Part shown: one piece after another, positions 1 through 8,852 of the stretch
Layout of the letters: every line of letters begins with the position of its first letter
How positions within the stretch are numbered: the stretch's first letter is position 1
NCBI RefSeq assembly: GCF_006540305.1
Contig: NZ_BJOR01000001.1
Coordinates: 3,844,001 to 3,908,000 of the forward strand
Direction of reading: 5' to 3'
DNA from: Streptomyces sp. 6-11-2
GTDB taxonomy: Bacteria > Actinomycetota > Actinomycetes > Streptomycetales > Streptomycetaceae
Length of the DNA stretch: 64,000 nucleotides
Translations under genes and position numbers: made by a program
Notes under the pieces: model-generated
The model's database searches: none
What the model saw: only the letters and a program-made list of their open reading frames with translations
Told to the model about the DNA's origin: nothing

Positions 1-1
1 C

Positions 2-469
2 ACCCGGGCCTACGACGCCTACGACCACCACGTGCACACCGTCGCGCCCGAGGGCGACCACGACGACGGCACCAAGGGTCTCGCGGTCCTCTTCTGCGAC
101 CTCGACGGCTTCAAGTCGATCAACGACCGGTTCGGGCACAACGCGGGCGACGCGGTGCTCATCGAGGTGGCCCGGCGGCTGAGCAACGGCGTGCGCGACG
201 GCGACACCGTGGCCCGGCTCGGCGGCGACGAGTTCGTGATCCTCGCCGACGGCCTCGGCCGGGCCGACGCCCAGGACCTCGCCGTACGGCTGCGCAACGA
301 GATCATCCAGCCGATCCGCGCCGAGGGCCGGGCCGTCCGGGTCGGGGCGAGTTTCGGCATCGGGTGGGCCCACTGCGGCATGACGGCGGACGAAGTGCTG
401 AAATCAGCCGACGAACGGATGTACGTCGAGAAACGATCTCGTCCCAAACAACATCGCCGTGCCGGTTGA
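2..469 (+). CDS. cdgB: Diguanylate cyclase GGDEF domain, C-terminal part (CdgB-like)
   Basis: This is the 3' end of a gene that begins left of the window. The visible reading frame is a GGDEF domain, which makes cyclic di-GMP from two GTP. The active-site motif LGGDEF is intact, with an RDGD inhibitory-site motif five residues upstream, so an active, product-inhibited enzyme is expected. The opening DLDGFKSINDRFGH block carries metal- and substrate-binding residues typical of active cyclases. Any sensory domains (GAF/PAS in CdgB) lie outside the window. The symbol rests on gene order, because cdgB sits a few genes from nagA in S. coelicolor. The biochemical call is much firmer than the symbol. 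Confidence 0.85.
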   Translation, partial: TRAYDAYDHHVHTVAPEGDHDDGTKGLAVLFCDLDGFKSINDRFGHNAGDAVLIEVARRLSNGVRDGDTVARLGGDEFVILADGLGRADAQDLAVRLRNEIIQPIRAEGRAVRVGASFGIGWAHCGMTADEVLKSADERMYVEKRSRPKQHRRAG

Positions 470-586
470 TCCGCAGGTCAGCCACCCTATGCGGCATGAG
501 TCACCCGCTTGGGCCCCGCGAAGCGGGTAGGCTCGCCTTTCCCACGACGTACCGCACCACCCGCACCTGTTGAGGAGTACCAAGGG

Positions 587-1495
587 ATGACGCCCGGCAA
601 CAGCGGCGCGAGCACGCCCGAGGACGACGACCCGTTCGGCTACCTGTACGCCGACGGCCAGGCCAACGGAGCCCAGCCGCCCTCGAGCGGATACGGCTAC
701 CCGAACTCGGTGAACCGGGTCCGCACGGTCGGTCAGCGGCAGTATGGCCAGGTCCCGCAGCAGCAGGGCGCGTACGGCCAGCCGAGCGCCCATTACGCCG
801 CACCCGAGTCCCTCCCCGGCGGCGCCCCGACCCGGCAGCAGCCCCAGGGTGGTGGCGGCCGTGGCCGCGGCCCGAACACCAAGGGCCTGCTGATCGGCGC
901 CGTCGCGGTGGTCGCCGCGGTCGTCATCGGCATCGGTGTGGCGATGATCGGCGACGACTCGGGCAAGAAGGACGACAACCAGGCCGGCGGTACGTCCCCG
1001 ACGGCCACGCAGAGCACCGAGCCGAGCCCGTCGGCGAGCAGCAGCGCGCCGAGCGACGGCGCGTTGCCGAAGACCGACGCCGAGGCGCTGCAGCTGGACG
1101 GCGGCGCCACCAAAGCCTCGGACATCAAGGGCGCCCAGGCGGCCGGCGGCGTCTATGTGACGAACTTCAACAACGTCGGCGCCTCGGTCACCTGGACCAT
1201 CGACGGCATCCCCGAGGACGGCAAGTACACCGTGTTCGTCGGTTACGGCGTCCCGGGCCGGGACGGCACCGCCACTCTGACGGTCAACGGCGCCGTGTCC
1301 AGCAGGCCGATCAACCTGAACAACTGGGCGCACGCAGCCGAGGGCGACTACGAGAAGGGCTGGACGAAGACCTACAACTGGATCCAGCTCAACAAGGGCG
1401 CGAACACCATCAAGATCTCGTGCGAGCAGGGCAACCAGTGTGATGCGAACCTTGACCAGCTGTGGCTGGCCAAGGGCTGGGTCAAGTCGGGCTGA
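587..1495 (+). CDS. Membrane-anchored protein with C-terminal carbohydrate-binding-like domain
   Basis: A 302-residue protein starting at the ATG preceded by GAGGAG at 572-577. An upstream in-frame ATG at 509 lacks such a site. Residues 1-99 are cytoplasmic and rich in Gly, Gln, Tyr and Pro. Residues about 100-121 form one membrane helix, followed by a Ser/Thr/Pro linker to about 165. The C-terminal 135 residues look like a beta-sandwich of the CBM35/CBM6 type (VTWTIDGIPEDGKYTVFVGYGV, and a QLWLAKGW end). The layout suggests an outward-facing sugar-binding module tethered to the membrane. No catalytic motif is visible. Its position beside the cyclase and opposite the nag operon is conserved in Streptomyces as far as I recall. 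The function is unknown. Confidence 0.8.
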   Translation: MTPGNSGASTPEDDDPFGYLYADGQANGAQPPSSGYGYPNSVNRVRTVGQRQYGQVPQQQGAYGQPSAHYAAPESLPGGAPTRQQPQGGGGRGRGPNTKGLLIGAVAVVAAVVIGIGVAMIGDDSGKKDDNQAGGTSPTATQSTEPSPSASSSAPSDGALPKTDAEALQLDGGATKASDIKGAQAAGGVYVTNFNNVGASVTWTIDGIPEDGKYTVFVGYGVPGRDGTATLTVNGAVSSRPINLNNWAHAAEGDYEKGWTKTYNWIQLNKGANTIKISCEQGNQCDANLDQLWLAKGWVKSG

Positions 1496-1498
1496 CGC

Positions 1499-2431
1499 TC
1501 ACGCCGCGGTGGCCTCTCCGGTCACCGACACCCGCCCCAGCAGTTCCTCGTAGGCTCCGCGGTCGAACTCGCCGGCCACCGGGCACAGGACCGTCGCCGC
1601 CGACAGGGCGACCGCGCGACTCAGGCGGTCCGGCCAGGGGAGCTGCTCCACCAGACCCGCCAGCAGGCCCGCGACCGCGGAGTCGCCGGCGCCGGTCGGG
1701 TTGCCCCGGACGCGGGACGGCGGGGCGGCCCGCCACAGGCCGTCGGAGGTGTGCGCGAGCAGGCCCTCCGAGCCCAGGGAGGCGATCACCGCGCGGGCGC
1801 CGCGGCGGCGGGCGTCCTGGGTGGCGCGCAGCGGCTCGTGGGAGCCGGTGAGTTCGGCCAGTTCGTCGGCGTTCGGCTTGATGATGTCGGGGCGGGCGGC
1901 CACGGCCCGGCGCAGCGCCTCGCCACTGGTGTCCAGCAGCACCGGCACGTTCGCGGCGCGCGCGGTGCGCACCAGACCGGCGTACGCGCCCACCGGCAGC
2001 CCGCGCGGCAGGCTGCCGCACAGCGCAACCGCCGACATCGAGCCGAGCAGGTCCTCGTAGCTGTCCTGGAAGGCGGACCACTCGGCCGGGGTGACGACCG
2101 GGCCGGGCTCGTTGAGCTGGGTGGTGTCCCCGGTGCGCTGGTCCACCACGGCTATCGTGCGCCGGGTCGCGCCGGCCACCGGGACCAGCGCGTCCACCAC
2201 GCCCGGCGCCTCGGACGCGAGCCGGTCGCGCACCTCGCGCCCGGTGGCCCCGCCCGCGAAGCCGGTGACCGTCACCTCGTGACCGAGGGCCGCCAGCACG
2301 CGGGCCACATTGACGCCCTTGCCGCCGGGCCGCTCGGTCACCTCGGACACCCGGTGGGACGAGTGCTGCCGCAGGGACGGCACCCGATAGGTGAGGTCGA
2401 GAGCGGTGTTCAGCGTGACCGTGAGGATCAC
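1499..2431 (-). CDS. PfkB-family sugar-phosphate kinase (1-phosphofructokinase/tagatose-6-phosphate kinase type)
   Basis: A 310-residue ribokinase-fold kinase. The start is the GTG at 2431, which has GGGGGAGG just upstream and begins VILTVTLNTALDLTY. The first PfkB signature (ERPGGKGVNVARVLAALG) is near the N-terminus. The catalytic GAGDS anion hole (RGNPTGAGDSAVAGLLAGL) is near residue 240. The LNTALDLTY start and NEPGP loop match the 1-phosphofructokinase/LacC subgroup. It lies downstream of nagK and nagA on the same strand, 121 bp after nagA. It may phosphorylate a hexose phosphate leaving aminosugar catabolism. The substrate cannot be read from sequence. Confidence 0.85.
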   Translation of the reverse strand: MILTVTLNTALDLTYRVPSLRQHSSHRVSEVTERPGGKGVNVARVLAALGHEVTVTGFAGGATGREVRDRLASEAPGVVDALVPVAGATRRTIAVVDQRTGDTTQLNEPGPVVTPAEWSAFQDSYEDLLGSMSAVALCGSLPRGLPVGAYAGLVRTARAANVPVLLDTSGEALRRAVAARPDIIKPNADELAELTGSHEPLRATQDARRRGARAVIASLGSEGLLAHTSDGLWRAAPPSRVRGNPTGAGDSAVAGLLAGLVEQLPWPDRLSRAVALSAATVLCPVAGEFDRGAYEELLGRVSVTGEATAA

Positions 2432-2551
2432 CGGCCCGACCTCCCCCGAGTAAGCGCGTCCGCCGCGAAGTTCCGGAGACTCGATCATGCCAAAGACCCG
2501 GCCGACCGCCCACCCCTCGGACCGGCCACCGCGGCCGGACGGGCGGACGGA

Positions 2552-3694
2552 TCAGCCCAGTTGGGGCTCAACCACCCATGCGCCCCGCCGCATCACGCCC
2601 TTCAGGGCGAAGTCCTCGTCGAGCAGGACGAGATCGGCGTCCTTGCCGGGTTCCAGGGAGCCCACCCGGTCGTCCATCCCGAGCAGCCGGGCCGGATTGG
2701 CGGACAGCGCGGCGACCACGTCCGGGACCGGCAGCCGGTCGACCGTGACCGCGCGCCGGAACGCCCGGTCCAGGGTCAGGGTCGAGCCCGCGATCGAGCC
2801 GCCCTCCACCAGCCGCGCCACCCCGCCCTCGACCTCGACCTGGAGCGGGCCGAGCAGGTAGCGGCCGTCGCCGATCCCGGCGGCGTCCATGGCGTCGGTG
2901 ATGAACGCGACCCGCCCGGCGCCCGCGTGGTGGAACGCCATCTCCAGGGCGGCGGGGTGCAGATGGACGCCGTCGTTGATCAGCTCGACCGTGATCCGCT
3001 CGTCCTCCAGCAGAGCCGCGATCGGACCGGGGGCGCGGTGGCCGAGCGGCGGCATCGCGTTGAACAGGTGGGTGGCGACGGTGGCTCCGGCGTCGATCGC
3101 CTCCACCGTCTGCTCGTACGTCGCGTCCGTGTGCCCGATCGCCGCGATCACGCCGTGCTCCGCGAGCAGCCGTACGGAGTCGATGCCGCCGGGCAGTTCG
3201 GTGGCCAGGGTCATCATCCTGGCCCGGCCGCGGGCGGCGTCGATCAGCTTGCGCACCTCGGCGGGGTCCGGGTCGCGGAGCAGCTCCTCGGAGTGCGCTC
3301 CCTTGCGGCACGGCGAGATGAACGGCCCCTCGAAGTGGACGCCCGCGATCTCGTCCTGCTCGGCGAGTTCCGACAGCAGCCCCGCCTGCTTGACGAGGAG
3401 ACCCATGTCGTCGGTGACGGTCGAGGCGACCAGGGTGGTGGTGCCGTGCTCCCGGTGGGTGCGGACGGCGGTCAGCACGTCGTCGGCCGTGCCGGAGAAG
3501 GAGGCGCCGCCTCCGCCGTGGTTGTGGATGTCGACGAAGCCGGGGACCAGCCAGTGCCCGCGTACGTCGAGGGTCTCGGCGTCCTCCCGGGCGGCGCCGG
3601 CGATCCGCGTGCCGTCGACGATCACACGGCCGCCGTCCACGATCCCGGTGGGCAACACCACCCGGGCTCCGGTCAGTACCTTGCTGGGGGCCAT
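2552..3694 (-). CDS. nagA: N-acetylglucosamine-6-phosphate deacetylase NagA
   Basis: Removes acetate from GlcNAc-6-phosphate to give glucosamine-6-phosphate, in the cytoplasm. The protein has 380 residues, normal for the family. Visible motifs are the metal-site HNH at residues 57-59 (GFVDIHNHGGGG), HFEGPF with the metal-binding Glu, IGHTDAT, HLFNAM, INDGVHLHP and the catalytic Asp in FITDAMDAAG. The ribosome-binding site GGAGG lies inside the last codons of nagK, so the two genes are translationally coupled. DasR-like operators upstream of nagK should control both. The identification is secure. Confidence 0.96.
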   Translation of the reverse strand: MAPSKVLTGARVVLPTGIVDGGRVIVDGTRIAGAAREDAETLDVRGHWLVPGFVDIHNHGGGGASFSGTADDVLTAVRTHREHGTTTLVASTVTDDMGLLVKQAGLLSELAEQDEIAGVHFEGPFISPCRKGAHSEELLRDPDPAEVRKLIDAARGRARMMTLATELPGGIDSVRLLAEHGVIAAIGHTDATYEQTVEAIDAGATVATHLFNAMPPLGHRAPGPIAALLEDERITVELINDGVHLHPAALEMAFHHAGAGRVAFITDAMDAAGIGDGRYLLGPLQVEVEGGVARLVEGGSIAGSTLTLDRAFRRAVTVDRLPVPDVVAALSANPARLLGMDDRVGSLEPGKDADLVLLDEDFALKGVMRRGAWVVEPQLG

Positions 3695-3701
3695 CAGGTG
3701 G

Positions 3702-4637
3702 CTACCTCCGGAAAGTCGTAGAAGTGTTGAGCAGGTCCCAGGCCAGGAGCCCCGCGCCCAGGCATCCGGCGGTGTCCCCGAGGGCCGCGGGGACGATCGA
3801 CGGCAGCTTCTGGAAGGTGACGCGCCGCCGGACCGCCTCGCGCAGCGGCGCGAACAGCGTCTCGCCCGCCTCGGCGAGCCCGCCGCCGATGATCAGCGTG
3901 CGCGGGTCCAGCAGGGTGAGCGCGGTGACCAGCCCGTCGGCGAGCGCGTCCACCGCCTCCTGCCAGACCGCCCGCGCCCGCGCGTCCCCGGACTCCACGG
4001 CCTTGGCGCAGTGCGCCGCGTCCGCGTCCGGGTCCCCGCACGCCTCGGCCCACGCCTGGCTGACCGCCGACGCGGAGGCGAACCGCTCCAGACAGCCGCG
4101 CTGCCCGCACGGACAGGCCAGGCCGCCGGGGCGTACGACGATGTGGCCGATCTCGCCCGCGAAGCCGTGCGCGCCCGCCTCCACCCGGCCGTCGATGCCG
4201 ATGGCGCCCGCGATCCCGGTGCCCAGCGGCACGAAGAGGAACCGGTCGGTGCCCTTGCCCGCCCCGATCCGGCCCTCGGCCAGCCCGCCGGTGCGCACGT
4301 CGTGGCCCAGGGCCACGGGGGCGCCGAGCCGTTCGGCGAGCAGATCGCGCAGGGGTACGTCACGCCAGCCGAGGTTGGCCGCGTAGGCGGCGACACCTCG
4401 CGCCTCGTCGACGATGCCGGGGACGGCGACACCGGCCGCGGCCGCCTCCTCCCCGAGGTGCCGGACGCCGTGCGCCCGCAGCTCGGCGGCGAAGCCGAGG
4501 ATGCCCTCGATGACGGCGTCCGGTCCGCGCTCACGGCCGGTCGCCCGGCGGGCCCGGTGCAGCAGGGAGCCGTCGGCGGCGACCAGGGCGGCCTTCATCC
4601 CCGTGCCGCCCACATCGAGGGCGATGACGTGTTTCAC
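3702..4637 (-). CDS. nagK: ROK-family N-acetylglucosamine kinase NagK
   Basis: A 311-residue ROK kinase that phosphorylates free GlcNAc (glucose is the alternative substrate). The GTG at 4637 is chosen because it starts VKHVIALDVGGTGMKAAL, where the DxGGT phosphate-binding loop should sit near the N-terminus. The frame stays open upstream without similarity. The GEIGH motif (AGEIGHIVV) and the ROK zinc site CPCGQRGCLE are complete. It is the first gene of the nag operon and reads divergently from a DUF3263 gene. The orthologous position in S. coelicolor is, to my memory, the experimentally shown GlcNAc kinase, which favours GlcNAc over glucose. Confidence 0.92.
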   Translation of the reverse strand: MKHVIALDVGGTGMKAALVAADGSLLHRARRATGRERGPDAVIEGILGFAAELRAHGVRHLGEEAAAAGVAVPGIVDEARGVAAYAANLGWRDVPLRDLLAERLGAPVALGHDVRTGGLAEGRIGAGKGTDRFLFVPLGTGIAGAIGIDGRVEAGAHGFAGEIGHIVVRPGGLACPCGQRGCLERFASASAVSQAWAEACGDPDADAAHCAKAVESGDARARAVWQEAVDALADGLVTALTLLDPRTLIIGGGLAEAGETLFAPLREAVRRRVTFQKLPSIVPAALGDTAGCLGAGLLAWDLLNTSTTFRR

Positions 4638-4665
4638 GTGGAACAGTGTGGACCCGTCGACCGGG

Positions 4666-4681
4666 AGAGGTCTAGTCCACT
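4666..4681. promoter_or_regulatory. DasR operator (dre) upstream of nagK, site 1
   Basis: AGAGGTCTAGTCCACT matches the dre palindrome AGTGGTCTAGACCACT at 14 of 16 positions. It lies 29 bp upstream of the nagK GTG. DasR, the GntR-family aminosugar repressor released by glucosamine-6-phosphate, is known to control nag genes in Streptomyces through such sites. Confidence 0.8.
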
Positions 4682-4684
4682 TAC

Positions 4685-4698
4685 TTGGTGCAGACCAA
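4685..4698. promoter_or_regulatory. DasR operator-like site (dre) upstream of nagK, site 2
   Basis: TTGGTGCAGACCAA contains TGGT-N4-ACCA, the outer arms of a dre site, with two changes in the centre. It starts three bases after the first site, so the two could be bound side by side. It lies between nagK and the divergent DUF3263 gene and could affect both. Confidence 0.6.
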
Positions 4699-4803
4699 TT
4701 GTGTCCACATGGTGACGCCCGTACGGCCGGAACGGCGCGGCGGCGCCGGGCCGGCCGTGACAGCCGGGTCCGACGAGGGCCGCTGTCGGTGGTGGAGGCT
4801 ACG

Positions 4804-5055
4804 GTGCCTGGTATGGACGACGACGAGGAGCAGGGGCTCGGCCGCAGGGAGCGGGACATCCTCGCCCTGGAGCGCCGCGGCTTCACCGGCCCCGGCGCGA
4901 AGGAGCGCGCGATACGCGAGGAACTGGGCCTCTCGCCCGTCCGCTACTACCAGCTCCTCAACGCCCTCCTCGACGACACCCGCGCCCTCGCCCACGACCC
5001 GGTCACGGTGAACCGGCTGCGCCGGGTGCGCGAGGCCCGGCGCGCCGAGCGGTGA
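4804..5055 (+). CDS. Small DUF3263 family protein
   Basis: An 83-residue cytoplasmic protein. The GTG at 4804 has GGAGG five bases upstream. An in-frame ATG at 4813 is the alternative but is then 14 bases from that site. The sequence LGRRERDILALERRGFTG, REELGLSPVRYYQLLNALLDD and RLRRVREARR matches the actinobacterial DUF3263 family. Its helix-rich layout resembles a small helix-turn-helix DNA-binding protein. It is divergent from nagK, sharing the DasR-site region, and precedes otsB by 53 bp. The function is unknown. Confidence 0.85.
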   Translation: MPGMDDDEEQGLGRRERDILALERRGFTGPGAKERAIREELGLSPVRYYQLLNALLDDTRALAHDPVTVNRLRRVREARRAER

Positions 5056-5108
5056 GACCCGCCCGGAACGGAGGCGTGCCCCGGGCCGTGGAGGGATAGG
5101 TTCGCCCC

Positions 5109-5984
5109 ATGGGAAGCCAGGACAGTCACGCCACCGACTCGACCGCCCCCGTCTCCTCCCTCCCGACGCCCGCCACCCCGGCGGGCCGGGACGGGCTCGC
5201 CGCGATCCTCGCCCGGCCGGAGCACGCGCTGATCGCCCTCGACTTCGACGGGACGCTCGCCCCGATCGTCCCCGACCCCGACCAGGCCCGCGCCCACCCC
5301 GACGCCGTGGCCGCGCTCTCCGCGCTCGCCCCGAAGGTGGCCGCCGTCGCGGTGGTCACCGGCCGCCCGCCCGGCGTCGCGGTGCGCCACGGCGGCTTCG
5401 CGGGCGTACCCGGCCTGGAACACCTGGTCGTCCTCGGCCACTACGGCGCCGAGCGCTGGGACGCCGCCACCGGCACGGTCACCGCCCCGCCCCCGCACCC
5501 CGGTGTCGCCGCGGTCCGCGCCGAACTGCCCGGCCTCCTCGACCGGATCGGCGCCCGGAACGGCACCTGGATCGAGGAGAAGGGCCGCTCGGTCGCCGTC
5601 CACACCCGCCGCGCGGACGACCCGCAGGCCGCGTTCGAGGCGCTGCGCGAGCCCCTGGCCGACCTGGCCGGCCACCACGGGCTGATCGTCGAACCCGGCC
5701 GCATGGTCCTCGAACTGCGTCCCCCGGGCATGGACAAGGGTGTCGCCCTCCTGGACTGCGCCCGCGCCCTGGGCGCCACGTCGGTCCTGTACGCGGGCGA
5801 CGACCTGGGCGACCTGCCGGCCTACGCCGCGGTCGACGGACTCCGCTCGGACGGGATTCCGGGCGTCCTGGTCTGCAGCGGCAGCACGGAGGTCACGGAG
5901 GTGTCGGAGAGGGCCGACCTGGTGGTGGACGGCCCGGCCGGGGTGGTGGCACTGCTGAGCAACCTGGCGGACCACCTCGCCTAG
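5109..5984 (+). CDS. otsB: Trehalose-6-phosphate phosphatase OtsB
   Basis: A 291-residue HAD-superfamily enzyme that dephosphorylates trehalose-6-phosphate to trehalose. HAD motif I is ALDFDGTLAPIV near residue 45. Motif II is VTGRP. The conserved Lys is in GMDKGVAL. The motif III/IV region is YAGDDLGDLPAY. An N-terminal extension of about 35 residues is rich in Ser/Thr/Pro and low in conservation. The OtsA synthase gene is convergent downstream, with a 225-bp repeat element between them. The TAG stop of otsB overlaps the first bases of that element. Confidence 0.93.
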   Translation: MGSQDSHATDSTAPVSSLPTPATPAGRDGLAAILARPEHALIALDFDGTLAPIVPDPDQARAHPDAVAALSALAPKVAAVAVVTGRPPGVAVRHGGFAGVPGLEHLVVLGHYGAERWDAATGTVTAPPPHPGVAAVRAELPGLLDRIGARNGTWIEEKGRSVAVHTRRADDPQAAFEALREPLADLAGHHGLIVEPGRMVLELRPPGMDKGVALLDCARALGATSVLYAGDDLGDLPAYAAVDGLRSDGIPGVLVCSGSTEVTEVSERADLVVDGPAGVVALLSNLADHLA

Positions 5985-6207
5985 TGCTGTGGCCGGGAAG
6001 GTTTGCCGGGAAGCTCGCGGCGTCCGGTGCTGGGGGCACCTCCCACGCCGTTCAGGCAGTGGGGGAGCATCGCAAGGCGGAGCATTGCCCGCGTACTGGA
6101 TGTACTCGGGTGATGCGACAACGCGGCGTGGGGGTACCCCTGGCCGAAGGCTGGGGGAGTGCCCTGCCGGGCGCCGCGAGCCGGTGAACCTTTCCGGTCA
6201 CAGCACT
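5983..6207. mobile_element. MITE-like element with 21-bp terminal inverted repeats between otsB and otsA
   Basis: The left end (5983-6003) and the inverted right end (6187-6207) agree at 19 of 21 bases (AGTGCTGTGRCCGGRAAGGTT). The 225-bp interior has no convincing gene. It holds further self-complementary stretches, for example GCGTGGGGGTACCCCTGGC against GCTGGGGGCACCTCCCACGC, and a central GTAC-centred hairpin. No transposase is present, so a non-autonomous element moved in trans is the simplest reading. A clear target duplication is not visible. Half of the terminal sequence recurs at 60741-60754. Confidence 0.6.
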
Positions 6208-6225
6208 TAGGGGCTTTCGTTCGGA

Positions 6226-7665
6226 TCAGGCCCCTCGGCCGCCCAGCTCCTCCAGCTGGTCCAGGAACCACTGAGCGGGCGCCAGCGCGGTCGCGGCGGC
6301 GGCCAGCCGCTTCGTCCGCTCCGCCCGCTCGTGCTCCGGCATGCTCAGCGCCCGGTGCAGCGCCCCGGCCGTCCCGACCACGTCGTACGGGTTGACGACG
6401 ACCGCGTCCTCCCCCAGCTCCGCGTACGCCCCCGCCTCCCGCGACAGCACCAGCGCACACCCCGAGTCGGAGACGACCGGCACCTCCTTGGCGACCAGGT
6501 TCATCCCGTCCCGGATGGGGTTGACCAGTGCCACGTCGGCGATCCGGTACGCCGCGAGCGACCGCGCGAAGTCGTCCTCCACGTGCAGCAGGACCGGGGT
6601 CCAGCCGGGCGTCCCGTAGCGCGCGTTGATCTCCTCGGCCACCCGCCGCACCTGCTCCGTGTACTCCCGGTACACCGCGAGGTCCTGCCGCGAGGGGTAG
6701 GCGAAGGCCACGTGCACCACCCGCTCGCGCCACTCCGGGCGGTCCTCCAGCAGCTGCCGGTACGCGTGCAGCCCCCGCACGATGTTCTTGGACAGCTCGG
6801 TCCGGTCCACCCGCACGATCGTCCGGCGCGGGGCCCCGTCCGGGCCGGCGCCGATCTCCTCGCGCAGCGCCGCCATCCGCTCCTCGACGTCGGCCCGGTG
6901 CGACCGCTCCCGCAGGAACTCCGCGTCCGCGCCCAGCCCGTGCACCCCGATCCGGGTGCCCCCGAGCCCGCCGAGGAGCGCGTCGCAGCACCCGGCGAAC
7001 GCGTCCGCCCACCGCTGGGTGAGGAAGCCCAGCCGGTCCGCGCCCAGCATCCCGCGCAGCACCTGCTCGGCGATGTCGTCGGGGAGGATCCGGAAGTAGT
7101 CCGCCGGCGCCCACGGCGTGTGCGAGAAGTGCCCGATGCGCACATCGGGCCGGAAGTCGCGCAGCATCCCCGGCACGAGCGTCAGGTGGTAGTCCTGCAC
7201 CACCACGGCCGCCCCCTCGGCCGCCTCCTCCGCCAGCGCCTCGGCGAAGGCCAGGTTGTAGGCCTCGTAGGACTTCCAGCGGCGCCGGAACTCCGCGTCG
7301 AAGACCGGCTCCAGCGGGGTCTGGTACAGCATGTGGTGGACGAACCACAGCACCGAGTTGGCGATGCCGTTGTAGGCGTCGGAGAAGACCTTCGCGTCGA
7401 TGTCGAGCATCCGCACCTGCTGCCCGCCGGTCGCCTCCGACGGCAGCCGGCGCCCGCCCTCGAAGCGGCCCGCCGCCTCCCGGTCGGCGTCGCTCAGCGC
7501 GGCGCACACCCACACCGCGCCCGCCTCCGGGCCGATCGCGGAGAGCCCGGACACCAGCCCTCCGCCTCCGCGCCGGGGGTGGAGCGAGCCGTCCGCGCGT
7601 ACCTCGTACGAAACCGGGCCGCGGTTGGACGCGACCAGCACCTCGGCACCGTGCGTAGAAGCCAT
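6226..7665 (-). CDS. otsA: Trehalose-6-phosphate synthase OtsA (GT20)
   Basis: Transfers glucose from an NDP-glucose to glucose-6-phosphate. From the ATG at 7665 it has 479 residues. A TTG at 7674 is an alternative; GAGG lies just before the ATG. GT20 landmarks are the N-terminal SNRGP and GGGGLVSGL phosphate loop, [23 protein letters not shown], the SHTPW box, [19 protein letters not shown] and [15 protein letters not shown] near the C-terminus. It is convergent with otsB. The glucosyl-3-phosphoglycerate synthase gene lies 83 bp upstream on the same strand, making a small glucoside solute cluster. Confidence 0.95.
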   Translation of the reverse strand: MASTHGAEVLVASNRGPVSYEVRADGSLHPRRGGGGLVSGLSAIGPEAGAVWVCAALSDADREAAGRFEGGRRLPSEATGGQQVRMLDIDAKVFSDAYNGIANSVLWFVHHMLYQTPLEPVFDAEFRRRWKSYEAYNLAFAEALAEEAAEGAAVVVQDYHLTLVPGMLRDFRPDVRIGHFSHTPWAPADYFRILPDDIAEQVLRGMLGADRLGFLTQRWADAFAGCCDALLGGLGGTRIGVHGLGADAEFLRERSHRADVEERMAALREEIGAGPDGAPRRTIVRVDRTELSKNIVRGLHAYRQLLEDRPEWRERVVHVAFAYPSRQDLAVYREYTEQVRRVAEEINARYGTPGWTPVLLHVEDDFARSLAAYRIADVALVNPIRDGMNLVAKEVPVVSDSGCALVLSREAGAYAELGEDAVVVNPYDVVGTAGALHRALSMPEHERAERTKRLAAAATALAPAQWFLDQLEELGGRGA

Positions 7666-7748
7666 ACGCCTCAACCTAGCCCGGCCCCGAAACGCTCAAA
7701 CGTACGGTTCCGCTTCGTAGCCGGCGGACGGCGGGCGGTACCGGTGTT

Positions 7749-8720
7749 TCACGCCACCTGCCGGGTCGCGTACTCCGCGATCTCGGCCATCGGCGGACGC
7801 TCCTCCGTGTCCACGTGGTACGTCCGCGGCTCGAAGCCGTTCTCGCCGCGGACGAACTGGGTGAGGCAGGGGCGCACGAGGTGTCCCCGGGCCAGGCGCA
7901 GCTGGGCGGTGCGGTAGATCGCGGCGGCCATCCGGCCGAGCGCCTGTCCGTCCTGGTGCCGGTGCCTGCGCACCCCGACGTCGACCTGGCCGAGCGCGTC
8001 CAGGCCCACCAGGTGCAGCGCGTCGACCAGCATGCCCAGCTCGACGCCGTAGCCGACCGGGAAGGGCAGCTGTTCGAGGAGTGAGCGGCGGGCCGCGTAC
8101 TCGCCGCCGAGCGGCTGCACGAAGCCGGCCAGCTGCGGCCAGTGCATGTTGAGCAGAGGGCGCGCCATCAGCTCGGTGACCCGTCCGCCCTGCCCGGCCG
8201 CGGCCGGTCCGGAGGTGTGACCGCCGGGCACGGTGAAGGGCCGGTCGTACATCGCCTTGACCAGGTCCACGTCGCGTTCGGTGAGCAGCGGGCCCACGAT
8301 GCCGGTGACGAAGTCGGAGGAGAACTCCCGCAGATCGGCGTCGACGAAGCAGACGATGTCCCCGCGGGTGACGAGCAGGGAGCGCCACAGGACCTCGCCC
8401 TTGCCCGGCACGGTCGGCAGGCGCGGCAGGATCTCGTCGCGGCGCACCACGCGGGCGCCGGCGGCGGCGGCCACCTCGAAGGTGCGGTCGGTGGAGCCCG
8501 AGTCGACGACGACGATCTCGTCGACGAGCGGCGCCCGCTCCACGAGGTCGCGGCGGATCACCGCGACGATGTCGCCGACCGTCGCCTCCTCGTTCAGCGC
8601 GGGCAGCACTACGGAGACCGACTGGCCGGTGCGCTGCTTGGCCGCCAGGATCTGGTGGAGCGGCCGGTCGGCCACGGACCAGGAGCGGGTGGCCAGCCAG
8701 CGCTCGACTTCTTCCAGCAC
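7749..8720 (-). CDS. gpgS: Glucosyl-3-phosphoglycerate synthase
   Basis: A 323-residue GT81-family enzyme that joins glucose from an NDP-glucose to 3-phosphoglycerate, the first step to glucosylglycerate and methylglucose polysaccharides. It shows VVLPALNEEATVG at the nucleotide site, VDSGSTDRT, the metal-binding CFVDADLREF, and QPLGGEYAARR with GYGVELGMLVD, both typical of GpgS. The start is the GTG at 8720. It lies directly upstream of otsA on the same strand and divergent from the SAM-riboswitch transcript, with 132 bp between its start and the riboswitch. Confidence 0.92.
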   Translation of the reverse strand: MLEEVERWLATRSWSVADRPLHQILAAKQRTGQSVSVVLPALNEEATVGDIVAVIRRDLVERAPLVDEIVVVDSGSTDRTFEVAAAAGARVVRRDEILPRLPTVPGKGEVLWRSLLVTRGDIVCFVDADLREFSSDFVTGIVGPLLTERDVDLVKAMYDRPFTVPGGHTSGPAAAGQGGRVTELMARPLLNMHWPQLAGFVQPLGGEYAARRSLLEQLPFPVGYGVELGMLVDALHLVGLDALGQVDVGVRRHRHQDGQALGRMAAAIYRTAQLRLARGHLVRPCLTQFVRGENGFEPRTYHVDTEERPPMAEIAEYATRQVA

Positions 8721-8852
8721 GGTCAGCGGCTCCTCACTGTTGTCTCGCGCTTCGGACGACTGGCTCAGCCGTCCTGGCCTTCCGTTACAGTCTGAACAAC
8801 GCGGACGACCATCCCATGCCGGGGGTCACCTCCGCGTCACAACCGAATACAG

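Noticed and set aside
5981..7513. Long open frame opposite or out of frame with otsA, Arg/Gly/Ala-rich
   Set aside because: High G+C keeps several frames open; the otsA frame has the family motifs and this one has only composition-driven repeats.
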